Translations under genes and position numbers: made by a program
Notes under the pieces: model-generated
What the model was told of the DNA's origin: nothing
Seen by the model: the letters and a program-made list of their open reading frames with translations, nothing else
The model's database searches: none
In this document: positions 24,040-32,500 of the stretch, one piece after another
How the letters are laid out: the number at the start of each line of letters is the position of its first letter
Numbering within the stretch: position 1 is the first letter of the stretch
DNA from: Pseudomonas sp. GV071
GTDB taxonomy: Bacteria > Pseudomonadota > Gammaproteobacteria > Pseudomonadales > Pseudomonadaceae
Direction of reading: 5' to 3'
Assembly: GCF_003050835.1 (NCBI RefSeq)
Contig: NZ_QAOJ01000011.1
Span: 62,001-126,000 of the forward strand
Length of the DNA stretch: 64,000 bases

Positions 24040-27000
24040 ATGACCACAAACAAAGAATATACGGTGACATACAAAGTGTCGAGCACCGGAACTGATTATA
24101 TCTATCAAGAAAACAAAAACGGACATCTTATAGGCGACCACCACAAGTCATCCGGAGGACATATGTGGTACAGCCTCAGTGATGGTATCTCCACGCCGAG
24201 TAGTTATGGCTTTTCCTCTGAGCGCGAAGAAATGCATGGCCCCGGTTATCTCACACCTCATGACAACGCTGCTTATCAGCAAACTACATACGAAGTCACT
24301 ATAAAACTCACTGAAGAACAATTTACAAAACTAAAAAAATTCTCCGAAAACCCCCAAAGTTTTGGATTCCACAAAGAAACTTATAAATTGCTAACAAATA
24401 GCTGTGTAGACTTTGTATACGCATCCCTTCAACAAATTGGCTACAACAAAGATAACTTTCAAGGAAACCTACTTCCAAACAGCAACGTGGACAACATCAA
24501 CAAACTCTTAGCCACCTTTGGCGCAAACATTATCCGCGATAACATCAAACGACTCGGGGATTATTACGAAGGAGAAGATGCCGCCTCATGCAAATGGCTT
24601 GGACCTGAACACATAATGCAGGCCGTGATTGATAACGAAGCGTCCAAATGGCAGTTTATTCCGTCCAATCAATTGACGTTCGATAGGGCTGTCAGCACCG
24701 ATTATCTGGCCAACAAATTCAATAAAAATGGTCAGTTGGACAAAAATTTCTACAATGATTTCAGCAAGTGGTTTTCTGACACTCTCCGTAATAGCTTTAA
24801 TCAATTCCAAAGCCAGTTTGTACCGAGTTTTCAGCTCGGCAACTCGGGCCTAAACCACAACCCCATCGGCGCCTTCTACGATTCCCGCTCCCTAGCCACC
24901 GACACCGCCTCCTCTATCGCCGACAAAACCCTCACCCTGTTCGACCAAAACCAACGCGGTCTCACCACCAACCAACTCACCGCACTCGACACCAATGCCG
25001 ACGGCCAACTTTCTGGCAACGAGCTCAACTCCGTCTCTGCCTGGGCCGATCTCAATGAGAACGGTCAGGTCGATGGCGATGAAATGAAAACCTTGGCGCA
25101 GCGCGGCATCGGGGCGGTTAGTGCTAACGACTTTGGGTTTTTCACTCAGGGCAATAGCCGTTTCGGCGCCACTGCTGTTGCGCCTGTCCGGGTTGATGCT
25201 ACGCGAGGTGTACCGGGCAGTGATTTTCGCCGCTTGCGCGACACCGACAATATGTTTTTCAACCGTGATTGGTCGGCATTTATCGGTTGGGACGCGAACA
25301 GGGTGAAGATCAATTTCGAAAACCAAAATCACATGGTCGGTACCGATGGCGACGATTCGTTCAATGCCAACTACTACGCGGCATACACGCAGTATTTCAA
25401 TACCAGCCTGCTGACTCATTTCCTTGCCGGTGGCGGTAACGACAATGTCGGTGGCAGTGCACGTAGCGACAGCATCTGGGGCGGCACCGGTAACGATGCG
25501 CTGTGGGGTTATGCCGGCAACGACAGCCTGTACGGTGAGGAAGGTGATGATCAACTCTCCGGGGATGACGGCGCCGATTACCTCGACGGTGGCGTCGGCA
25601 ACGACTCGCTGTATGGGGGTATGGGGGCCGATGTGCTGGTCGGTGGCGAGGGGGGCGATTATCTGTTTGGCGAGGCGGACAACGATTACCTCTATGGCCA
25701 GGCTGGTGTAGATCAGTTGGTCGGTGGTGCCGGTGATGACTACCTGGATGGCGGCAGCGAAAACGATCTGCTGTTTGGCGATGCCGGGGCGGACACCTTG
25801 TTCGGCGGCGCCGGACTAGACCAGTTGCAAGGCGGTGCCGGCAATGACCGCTTACTCGGCGAAGCCGGTAACGACCGCTTGTTCGGCCAGGTCGGCAACG
25901 ATCAGCTGTGGGGCGGCGATGGCGACGATGTACTGGTCGGTTTTACCGCCAGCAATGACAGCAAACAAAGCCTCGCGGCCGGCGAAACCGATGACGATCT
26001 GATCTACGGCGGCAATGGCGACGACTATGTGCTCGGCGGCCTGGGCAACGACACGCTGTATGGCGATGCCGGTAATGATGACCTTGAGGGCGGCGCAGGC
26101 GAAGACTTGCTCTACGGTGGTAGCGGTGCAGATCGGCTGTTCGGTCAGCTCGGTGACGACGTGCTGTATGGCGGCGACGGTGACGACATCCTCATCGGTT
26201 TTACCGCTTCCAACGACAGCAAACAGACCCTCAGCGCCGGCGAGACCGATAACGACTGGCTCTATGGCGGCGCCGGCAGCGACACCCTGCTCGGTGGTCT
26301 GGGCAACGACTATCTGGACGGCGGCGCGGGCGCCGACAACATGCAAGGCGGCCTGGGCGATGACACCTACGTGGTCAACAGCGTCAACGACGTGATCCTT
26401 GAGCGTAAAGGCGAAGGCTACGACCGGGTCATCAGCAGCACCAGTTACCTGCTCAATGCCCATATCGAAGAGCTGCGCCTGGTGGAGGGGCTGGATATCC
26501 ATGGCACCGGCAACGCGCAGGACAACCTGCTGATCGGCAACAGCCGCGACAATATTCTCGATGGCGTCACCGGTGCCGACCGCATGCTCGGTGGCGCGGG
26601 CAACGACACCTATTACGTCGACAACCGGGGCGACCGCACCGTCGAGTTGGCAGGCGAAGGTCTCGATACCGTACAGGCCAGCATCAGCCACACCCTGGCG
26701 GCCAATGTCGAAAACCTGATTCTGCTGGATTTCTCCAAGGCCGAGCGCGGCAGCGTCGATGGCCAGGCCAGTCTGGTGTATGGCTACCCCAAGGCCAATG
26801 AGCTGGACTACATGCAGGGCGATGCCGAACCCACCTTCCTTGGCACCTGCGCGCTGACCGCGATTGCCAACTTGCTGACCCAGGCGGACCGCCCCACCAG
26901 TGAGGGCGACGTGTTGAAAGTGGCCGTCGACAACAAGTGGACGGTGCAAGACCCAACCTTGTCGCCCCACCGGCGCGGCGGCTCGAACTTTCTGCAGCAG

Positions 27001-27897
27001 CAAGCGATTCTGGCCAGCTATGGTGTGCGCAACGATTTGATCAGCGGCTACAACGAGACCGGCACAGCCAACTTGCTGCGCAGCGGCCGTGGCGTGATGC
27101 AGGCGGTAAACGCCGGTACGTTGTGGGATAACCCGGCTTACAACGACAACGGCGCGGTCAACCATATGGTCACCCTCACCGGCGTGGTTTTCAGCGAAAC
27201 CAGCGGCGAACTGCTGGGCTTTTATATCGCCGATTCGGGGCGGCAGAAGGTCAGCGACATGACCCGCTTTGTCAGCATCGAACGCTTCCGTCAGGCCGCC
27301 AATGTTGCCGGTGGTTACACCATCTACACCCTGGAACCGCTGAAGCTCTGGGACGAAGACATCAACGCTACGGGCAACAATCTGGACAACCTCCTGGTCG
27401 GCAACCGCGGCAACAACCTGCTGAGCGGTGGCGCTGGAAATGATGTGCTTGAAGGCCAGGGCGGCAATGACACTCTGGATGGCGGTGCAGGTAACGACAC
27501 CTTGGTGGGCGGTGCCGGCAACGACACCTATGTGTTTGGCCGCGGCTATGGGCACGACACCATCGTGCAGACCGGCAGAATGCCCGCCGATGTCGAGTAC
27601 GTGCGTTTTCTCGAAACGGTAGGCCCCGACAACCTGTGGTTCAGCCGTTCGGCGAATGACCTGGATGTGCGCATTCTTGGAAGCAACGACCGCCTCACCG
27701 TGCGCGATTGGTTCAGTGACAGCAGCAAGCAGGTCACCGCGTTCCAGACCTCGGCGGGTGAAGCGCTGATTGCCAGCAAAGTGAATCAGCTTATCGATGC
27801 GATGGCTGCCTTTGCCCCACCGAGCTCATCGAGCAGCAGTTTGCCGGCCAACTATCAGGCGGCGTTGCAGCCGGTGCTGGCGGCGAGTTGGGGCTAG
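24040..27897 (+). CDS. RTX protein with N-terminal papain/NlpC-like domain and internal C39-like domain
   Basis: A 1285-residue type I secretion substrate with no signal peptide. Residues 1-~180 look like a permuted NlpC/P60-type peptidase: His41 in GGHMWYSL and Cys122 in NSCVDFVY. EF-hand-like loops follow (DTNADGQLSGNEL near 317, DLNENGQVDGDEM near 337). Ca-binding nonapeptide repeats (GGxGxDxLx) span about 464-780, with more near 860 and 1121-1167. Residues about 925-1090 form a C39-like fold with a Cys937 (GTCALTAIANLL), His1042 (NHMVTLTG), Asp1065 (IADSG) triad. The end carries the RTX-associated LWFSRSANDLDVRI-LTVRDWF region. An AAGGA ribosome site supports ATG 24040. The first ~270 codons are AT-rich like the upstream genes; the rest has normal GC, pointing to an exchanged N-terminal domain. 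Confidence 0.85.
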   Translation: MTTNKEYTVTYKVSSTGTDYIYQENKNGHLIGDHHKSSGGHMWYSLSDGISTPSSYGFSSEREEMHGPGYLTPHDNAAYQQTTYEVTIKLTEEQFTKLKKFSENPQSFGFHKETYKLLTNSCVDFVYASLQQIGYNKDNFQGNLLPNSNVDNINKLLATFGANIIRDNIKRLGDYYEGEDAASCKWLGPEHIMQAVIDNEASKWQFIPSNQLTFDRAVSTDYLANKFNKNGQLDKNFYNDFSKWFSDTLRNSFNQFQSQFVPSFQLGNSGLNHNPIGAFYDSRSLATDTASSIADKTLTLFDQNQRGLTTNQLTALDTNADGQLSGNELNSVSAWADLNENGQVDGDEMKTLAQRGIGAVSANDFGFFTQGNSRFGATAVAPVRVDATRGVPGSDFRRLRDTDNMFFNRDWSAFIGWDANRVKINFENQNHMVGTDGDDSFNANYYAAYTQYFNTSLLTHFLAGGGNDNVGGSARSDSIWGGTGNDALWGYAGNDSLYGEEGDDQLSGDDGADYLDGGVGNDSLYGGMGADVLVGGEGGDYLFGEADNDYLYGQAGVDQLVGGAGDDYLDGGSENDLLFGDAGADTLFGGAGLDQLQGGAGNDRLLGEAGNDRLFGQVGNDQLWGGDGDDVLVGFTASNDSKQSLAAGETDDDLIYGGNGDDYVLGGLGNDTLYGDAGNDDLEGGAGEDLLYGGSGADRLFGQLGDDVLYGGDGDDILIGFTASNDSKQTLSAGETDNDWLYGGAGSDTLLGGLGNDYLDGGAGADNMQGGLGDDTYVVNSVNDVILERKGEGYDRVISSTSYLLNAHIEELRLVEGLDIHGTGNAQDNLLIGNSRDNILDGVTGADRMLGGAGNDTYYVDNRGDRTVELAGEGLDTVQASISHTLAANVENLILLDFSKAERGSVDGQASLVYGYPKANELDYMQGDAEPTFLGTCALTAIANLLTQADRPTSEGDVLKVAVDNKWTVQDPTLSPHRRGGSNFLQQQAILASYGVRNDLISGYNETGTANLLRSGRGVMQAVNAGTLWDNPAYNDNGAVNHMVTLTGVVFSETSGELLGFYIADSGRQKVSDMTRFVSIERFRQAANVAGGYTIYTLEPLKLWDEDINATGNNLDNLLVGNRGNNLLSGGAGNDVLEGQGGNDTLDGGAGNDTLVGGAGNDTYVFGRGYGHDTIVQTGRMPADVEYVRFLETVGPDNLWFSRSANDLDVRILGSNDRLTVRDWFSDSSKQVTAFQTSAGEALIASKVNQLIDAMAAFAPPSSSSSSLPANYQAALQPVLAASWG

Positions 27898-27922
27898 TTG
27901 CGGATCGGCTGCATAGCGCATT

Positions 27923-27977
27923 CGCGGGAATGACGGTGAAACACCGTCGTCCTCGCGCACGCGGGGACCCAGCATCC
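27923..27977. repeat. Palindromic repeat/terminator-like hairpin between convergent genes
   Basis: GACGGTG-AAA-CACCGTC is a perfect stem extended by complementary cgcggga and cctcgcg flanks. The following gtcgtcctcgcgcacgcggg is a diverged copy of the element at 9241. It lies between the convergent RTX and pvdP genes and can serve as transcription terminator on both strands. Confidence 0.7.
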
Positions 27978-27981
27978 TTTC

Positions 27982-29616
27982 CTAACGAACCACCTTCAAA
28001 TTCCGCGCATACCACGGCCGTCGCGGGCTGCGTTTGAGCAGGTCGGGTACCTTCTCCTCACCACTCAAGGCGATACGCAGCCCGAGTTTCATCACCTCGA
28101 CTTCCATCTCCGCAGCCACCTGGCTTTCGAAGGCGACACCGCCCTGCTCGCCGTTGCCGCAACCATGGGTCAGCGGCCCCAGCCAGGGGTCGGCGACTTC
28201 CACCCAGCGACCGGGGGCAAACCAGTTCACGCCGTTCACTTCGCGGCGTAGTACTTCGCCGGGGTGGTAGCGCTGGTGGGCGCGGTACCAGTCTTCGATG
28301 CGGGCATCCAGCCAGGCGTGGAAACGCCAGAACACCGGGTTGATGTGGGAGGAAAACGGGTCGCCGAGAAAATCGTTTTCCGCGCGAAACCAGCGGGTGG
28401 CGTAGTCGGACTGCTCGCGGTCGCCGGTCACCGGCATGCCGTTGGAGGGGTCGCGGGTCACCGTGGCCCAGCGCATGTGCAGCCAGTCGTGGATGTTCAG
28501 TTCCACCTCGGAACCGAACTGCGCCAGGGTCAGGCGGCTGAGGTATTCGGGGTCTTGGTATTGCGACTCCCAGACCTGGAAGTTGCTGTAGTGGCTATTG
28601 TCGGCCTTGATCTGCGCCAGCCACTGGCTGAGTTCTTCGTCGTCGCTGACCACCCAGGCCGGCGGCACCGAGTTGCCATCGTGGTTGTCGTGGTAGCGGA
28701 TAAACGCCTGGCGGTCGTGCTCGATAAATACCGGCGGTTGCGGCAGTTCATGCCAGCTCGGCAGGTCGGGCTGCAGCGCCCTGGCGCGGGCGAGCATATG
28801 CCGGTGCATAAAAAAGAAGTCTTCGCCGGAACCGTTCAAATGTTTGCGCCGGCCGCGGGCGCCGCGTTCGGCGTTGCGCGGGCCGGGTTGCCAGCCGAGA
28901 CCGCGCAGGGCGCTGCGTTTGTCCGGGTCCAGGCGCCGCCATTTATCCCGGCTGGCGTGCCACAGCTGGTGGAACAGGCGGTGCTCGGCCGACACCAGCC
29001 AGGCCAGCAACGCCGGCGCCAGGGGTGTGCGCTCGCGGGCCTCGGGAAAGGCGCGTTTGATCGCGACAAACTGGCAGTCCTGTTCGGCCTGCGCCAATGG
29101 CCGTTGCAGATCAACGATGCGGCCGTTCAAGGAGGCGCTGCCGGCATCGCTCCACGAGCCCCAGACCTCATCCAGCAGCGCGCGAAATTCATAACGCGGC
29201 ACGCCATCGCTGCCCAGCAAGCGCCAACGCAGCTGGCCCTCGGGCATGCCGGTGAGGTCGCCCTGCACCCGATATTCAGCCGGTTTTTCACTGCGCAAGG
29301 TGCTCGGCAAACCCAGGTAGCCGCGCACCGCACGGCCGCTCGGGCCGACGTCCAGCAGCAGCTCGACGTTGGCCGGCAGCCCCAGCATGCCGTGGTCGAC
29401 GCCGGTCAGGCGCAGGTCCCAGATGCCGCGCAATTGATCGGCAAACCGCGCGGCGCTGGCCGACGCGGCGTCCACCGTGGCTTCGTCCGGGGTCAGGCGC
29501 TGGCCGGCTTCCAGTACATCGTCGTAATCGCGCTCGCGGCGCGCGTACAGCACAGCGGGAATGGCGGCGCCGGTCACCACCAGCCCCGCCATAAAGCCTC
29601 GTCGGGAAAACCTCAT
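27982..29616 (-). CDS. pvdP: Pyoverdine maturation tyrosinase PvdP
   Basis: A 544-residue periplasmic copper tyrosinase that oxidises the ferribactin chromophore precursor on the way to dihydropyoverdine. A Tat signal is visible (RFSRRGFMAGLVVTGAA). His-rich segments fit type 3 copper sites: IHDWLHMRW (about 390-400) and FWRFHAWLDARIEDW (about 430-445). The C-terminal ~40 residues would be the regulatory lid known from the P. aeruginosa enzyme. The length equals PvdP of P. aeruginosa. I start at 29616, where the twin-arginine motif lies in the first residues. A PvdS box lies 37 nt upstream, back to back with that of pvdMNO. Confidence 0.92.
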   Translation of the reverse strand: MRFSRRGFMAGLVVTGAAIPAVLYARRERDYDDVLEAGQRLTPDEATVDAASASAARFADQLRGIWDLRLTGVDHGMLGLPANVELLLDVGPSGRAVRGYLGLPSTLRSEKPAEYRVQGDLTGMPEGQLRWRLLGSDGVPRYEFRALLDEVWGSWSDAGSASLNGRIVDLQRPLAQAEQDCQFVAIKRAFPEARERTPLAPALLAWLVSAEHRLFHQLWHASRDKWRRLDPDKRSALRGLGWQPGPRNAERGARGRRKHLNGSGEDFFFMHRHMLARARALQPDLPSWHELPQPPVFIEHDRQAFIRYHDNHDGNSVPPAWVVSDDEELSQWLAQIKADNSHYSNFQVWESQYQDPEYLSRLTLAQFGSEVELNIHDWLHMRWATVTRDPSNGMPVTGDREQSDYATRWFRAENDFLGDPFSSHINPVFWRFHAWLDARIEDWYRAHQRYHPGEVLRREVNGVNWFAPGRWVEVADPWLGPLTHGCGNGEQGGVAFESQVAAEMEVEVMKLGLRIALSGEEKVPDLLKRSPRRPWYARNLKVVR

Positions 29617-29652
29617 CGCGCACTCATCAAGTCCTGACCTAATCCAGCTAGA

Positions 29653-29676
29653 ACGTTGGCTGAGCAAGGAAATTTA
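29653..29676 (-). promoter_or_regulatory. PvdS iron-starvation promoter box for pvdP
   Basis: On the minus strand the sequence reads TAAAT-N16-CGT (plus strand ACG at 29653-29655, ATTTA at 29672-29676), the exact consensus of promoters used by the ECF sigma factor PvdS. It lies 37 nt from the pvdP ATG and diverges from the pvdM box 24 nt away. Confidence 0.85.
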
Positions 29677-29699
29677 GCGGCGCCCGGCAAAGCCCTGAG

Positions 29700-29723
29700 T
29701 AAATTTCCAGCCGCTCGGCTCGT
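29700..29723 (+). promoter_or_regulatory. PvdS iron-starvation promoter box for pvdMNO
   Basis: TAAAT (29700-29704), 16 nt, CGT (29721-29723) gives an exact match to the PvdS consensus, 54 nt before the pvdM ATG. No other promoter-like start is visible for the pvdMNO operon. Confidence 0.87.
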
Positions 29724-29776
29724 CCCACCCAACAGCACAGGTTTCCCTTTCTGCCTTCCCCTCTCTTGGTTCGCGC

Positions 29777-31102
29777 ATGAAAAACACCCGCCGTATCCTG
29801 CTTGTTGTTTCGTTGTTGCTGGTGCTCGCCGTGGCGGCCGCCGCAGCTTGGTACTTCCTGCTGCGCGCCACCGCGCCCTATCCGCCCGAGGTGATCCGCC
29901 ATGCCAATGAGCTACAGGAGCGCATCGTTTCCTTCGACAGCCACATCACCGTGCCGGTGGATTTCGGCACCGAGGGCAATGAGGCGGACAAGGATGGCGA
30001 AGGCCGTTTCGATCTGATCAAGGCGGCGCGCGGGCGCCTCTCCGGTGCGGCGCTAACGGTGTTTGGCTGGCCGGAAATCTGGAACGGGCCGAACGCGCCG
30101 CACCGCCCTACTCCGGCCTTTGTCGATGAGGCGCGGCACCAGCAGGAGCTGCGCTACAAGATCATCACCGGCCTGGTCCGCGATTTCCCCAATCAGGTCG
30201 GCATCGCCTACACCCCGGCCGACTACCGGCGCCTGGCTGGCGAGGGCAAGTTCGCGATCGTTATCAGCATGCTCAACGCCTACCCGCTGGGCGACGACCT
30301 CAGCCTGCTGGACAGCTGGGCGGCTCGCGGCATGCGCATGTTCGGTTTCAGCTACGTGGGCAACAACAGCTGGGCCGACTCGTCACGACCGCTGCCGTTT
30401 TTCAATGACAGCGCCGACGCCCTTGGCGGCCTGTCGCCGCTGGGCGAACAAGCGGTGGCAAGGCTCAACGATCTGGGCGTAATCATCGATGTGTCGCAGA
30501 TGTCGACCCTGGCTCTGGAGGATGTCGCCCGCCTGAGCCGCACACCGATGGTGGCCTCGCACTCGGTGCCACGGGCCTTCGTCGATATTCCGCGCAATCT
30601 CAGCGACCAAGAGATGCAGCTGATCAAAACCAGCGGCGGCGTGGTGCAGATTGTCGGCTTCCCCGCCTACCTGCGCCCACTGAGCCAGCCGACCCTGGAC
30701 AAGCTCAACACCCTGCGCGCGCAGTTCGATCTGCAACCCCTGGACGGCCTGGCCAACGCGCTGATGCCCGGCGATGCAGTGATCTCCATCTGGCCCGAAG
30801 CGCGCTTCGGTGAGTACGCCAGCGGGCTGTACAAGATTCTCGAAGAGGAGCCGCTGGCCGGCCTCAAGGAGTACGGCGACGCGATTGATTACGCGGTGAA
30901 GAAGATTGGTATCGACCACGTCGGCATCGCCTCGGACTTCAACGACGGCGGCGGCCTGGACGGTTGGCACGATGTCGGCGACACCCGCAACGTCACCGCC
31001 GAACTGATCGCCCGCGGCTATTCCGACGCCGATATCGCCAAGCTCTGGGGCGGCAATTTTCTTCGCGTGTGGGAACAGACCCAGCGCTTGGCCAAACCCT
31101 GA
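29777..31102 (+). CDS. pvdM: Pyoverdine maturation dipeptidase-family protein PvdM
   Basis: A 441-residue protein of the renal dipeptidase (peptidase M19) family, anchored or exported through an N-terminal hydrophobic segment (ILLVVSLLLVLAVAAAAAWYF). The metal-site opening appears as VSFDSHITVPVDFG instead of the usual DGHND, so the canonical first His-Asp is altered. IDHVGIASDFNDGGG and SHSVPRAF are family-type elements. PvdM is required in the periplasm for oxidation of ferribactin to dihydropyoverdine, together with PvdP. The gene is first in pvdMNO under a PvdS box, divergent from pvdP. A REP hairpin separates it from pvdN. Confidence 0.9.
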   Translation: MKNTRRILLVVSLLLVLAVAAAAAWYFLLRATAPYPPEVIRHANELQERIVSFDSHITVPVDFGTEGNEADKDGEGRFDLIKAARGRLSGAALTVFGWPEIWNGPNAPHRPTPAFVDEARHQQELRYKIITGLVRDFPNQVGIAYTPADYRRLAGEGKFAIVISMLNAYPLGDDLSLLDSWAARGMRMFGFSYVGNNSWADSSRPLPFFNDSADALGGLSPLGEQAVARLNDLGVIIDVSQMSTLALEDVARLSRTPMVASHSVPRAFVDIPRNLSDQEMQLIKTSGGVVQIVGFPAYLRPLSQPTLDKLNTLRAQFDLQPLDGLANALMPGDAVISIWPEARFGEYASGLYKILEEEPLAGLKEYGDAIDYAVKKIGIDHVGIASDFNDGGGLDGWHDVGDTRNVTAELIARGYSDADIAKLWGGNFLRVWEQTQRLAKP

Positions 31103-31112
31103 ACCTCAAAAG

Positions 31113-31177
31113 CATCGCGGCTGAAGCCCCTCCCACAGAAGCACGCGATCCGCTGTGGGAGGGGCTTCAGCCGCGAT
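31113..31177. repeat. REP palindrome between pvdM and pvdN
   Basis: Arms catcgcggctgaagcccctc and gaggggcttcagccgcgatg pair over nearly their full length. Being inside an operon, it may affect mRNA stability or partly terminate. Confidence 0.9.
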
Positions 31178-31205
31178 GCTCTTCAAGTTAAAAAACGGGA
31201 ACGCT

Positions 31206-32489
31206 ATGACCGACCGCCGTACCTTCCTCAAACAGGCCGGGTTACTGGCCGCCAGTTTGCCACTCGGCGTGCCGGCATTGGCCGCCGAACCCACCCCTTC
31301 CTTCAGCGTGAAGCAGGGCGAAAAATGGCCGCAGCTGCGCAGCCTGTTCGAGCTCGACTACAGCTTGGCGCACTTCTCCAATTTTCTGATCACCTCGCAC
31401 CCCAGGCCGGTACGCGAGGCCATCGCCCAGTTCCGCGCCGAGCTGGACCGTAACCCCGCCGCTGCGGTGGATTACGAGAGCGAAGCGATCTGGAAACATG
31501 AAGACAACGCACGCAACTGGGCGGCCAATTACCTCGGGGTGAAACCGGCGCAGATCGCCCTCACCGGCAGCACCACCGAAGGCCTGTCGCTGATCTACAC
31601 CGGCATCCATATCCGCCCCGATCAGGAACTGCTGACCACCGAGCACGAACACAGCTCCGCCTATGCCGCCATGCGTTTTCGCAAGCAGCGGGAAAACACT
31701 CTGATGCGCGAAATCCGCCTGTACGACGATCCGCAAACCCTGAGCGTGGACCAGGTGGTGCAGAAACTGAAAAGCGAGCTGCGCCCCAACACCCGGGTGC
31801 TGGCGCTGACCTGGGTGCATTCGGGCAGTGGGGTGAAATTGCCCATCGGCGAAATCGGCAAGATGGTCCGCGAGCACAACCAGGGCCGCGCCGAGGCCGA
31901 CCGCCTGCTGCTGTGCGTGGACGGCGTGCATGGTTTTGGCATCGAGAACGTCAACTTCGCCGACCTCAACTGCGACTACTTCATTGCCGGCACGCACAAG
32001 TGGCTGTTCGGCCCGCGGGGCACCGGCATCATCTGCTCGGCCACGGCAGGCATGGACAATATGACCCCCACGGTCGGCAGTTTTTCCCGCCCGGACGACA
32101 GCTTCGCCAGCGTCATGAGCCCCGGCGGTTACCACAGCTTCGAGCACCGCTGGGCCCTGGGCAAAGCCTTCGAACTGCACCTGCTGCTGGGTAAAGCCGA
32201 TGTGCAGGCACGCATCCATCAGCTCAACAGCTACCTGAAACAGCGCCTGCAAAGTCTCAAGGGGGTGCAGTTGGTCACCCCCATCAGCCCGGCGTTTTCC
32301 GCCGGTTTCACCTTCTTCAAAACCCCCCATGTCGACGAAGACGCGATTGCCGCCTACCTCACCCGCAACGGCGTGATCGTCGACGCCGTCAACCGCGATG
32401 TCGGCCCGGTGGTGCGCATGGCCCCCGGCCTGCTCAACACCGAAGCGGACATCGACCGCGCCATCAACCTGCTGGCCAAACAGCTGTGA
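31206..32489 (+). CDS. pvdN: Periplasmic PLP-dependent enzyme PvdN (pyoverdine side-chain modification)
   Basis: A 427-residue aminotransferase class V-fold enzyme with a Tat signal (TDRRTFLKQAGLLAASLPLG, cleavage after ALA). Lys265 in AGTHKWLFGPRGTG is the expected PLP Schiff-base lysine, and VDGVHGFG holds the cofactor-binding Asp. In P. fluorescens PvdN converts the glutamate side chain of the pyoverdine chromophore to succinamide. I start at 31206, where the twin-arginine signal begins. The longer frame (31155) reads through the REP element. pvdO follows after 11 nt. Confidence 0.92.
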   Translation: MTDRRTFLKQAGLLAASLPLGVPALAAEPTPSFSVKQGEKWPQLRSLFELDYSLAHFSNFLITSHPRPVREAIAQFRAELDRNPAAAVDYESEAIWKHEDNARNWAANYLGVKPAQIALTGSTTEGLSLIYTGIHIRPDQELLTTEHEHSSAYAAMRFRKQRENTLMREIRLYDDPQTLSVDQVVQKLKSELRPNTRVLALTWVHSGSGVKLPIGEIGKMVREHNQGRAEADRLLLCVDGVHGFGIENVNFADLNCDYFIAGTHKWLFGPRGTGIICSATAGMDNMTPTVGSFSRPDDSFASVMSPGGYHSFEHRWALGKAFELHLLLGKADVQARIHQLNSYLKQRLQSLKGVQLVTPISPAFSAGFTFFKTPHVDEDAIAAYLTRNGVIVDAVNRDVGPVVRMAPGLLNTEADIDRAINLLAKQL

Positions 32490-32500
32490 GAACCCTGCCT

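Noticed and set aside
25430..26380. Short tandem DNA repeats resembling a CRISPR array
   Set aside because: They are the degenerate 27-bp codon repeats of the RTX nonapeptides; units are contiguous, without spacers. No CRISPR or cas gene is present.
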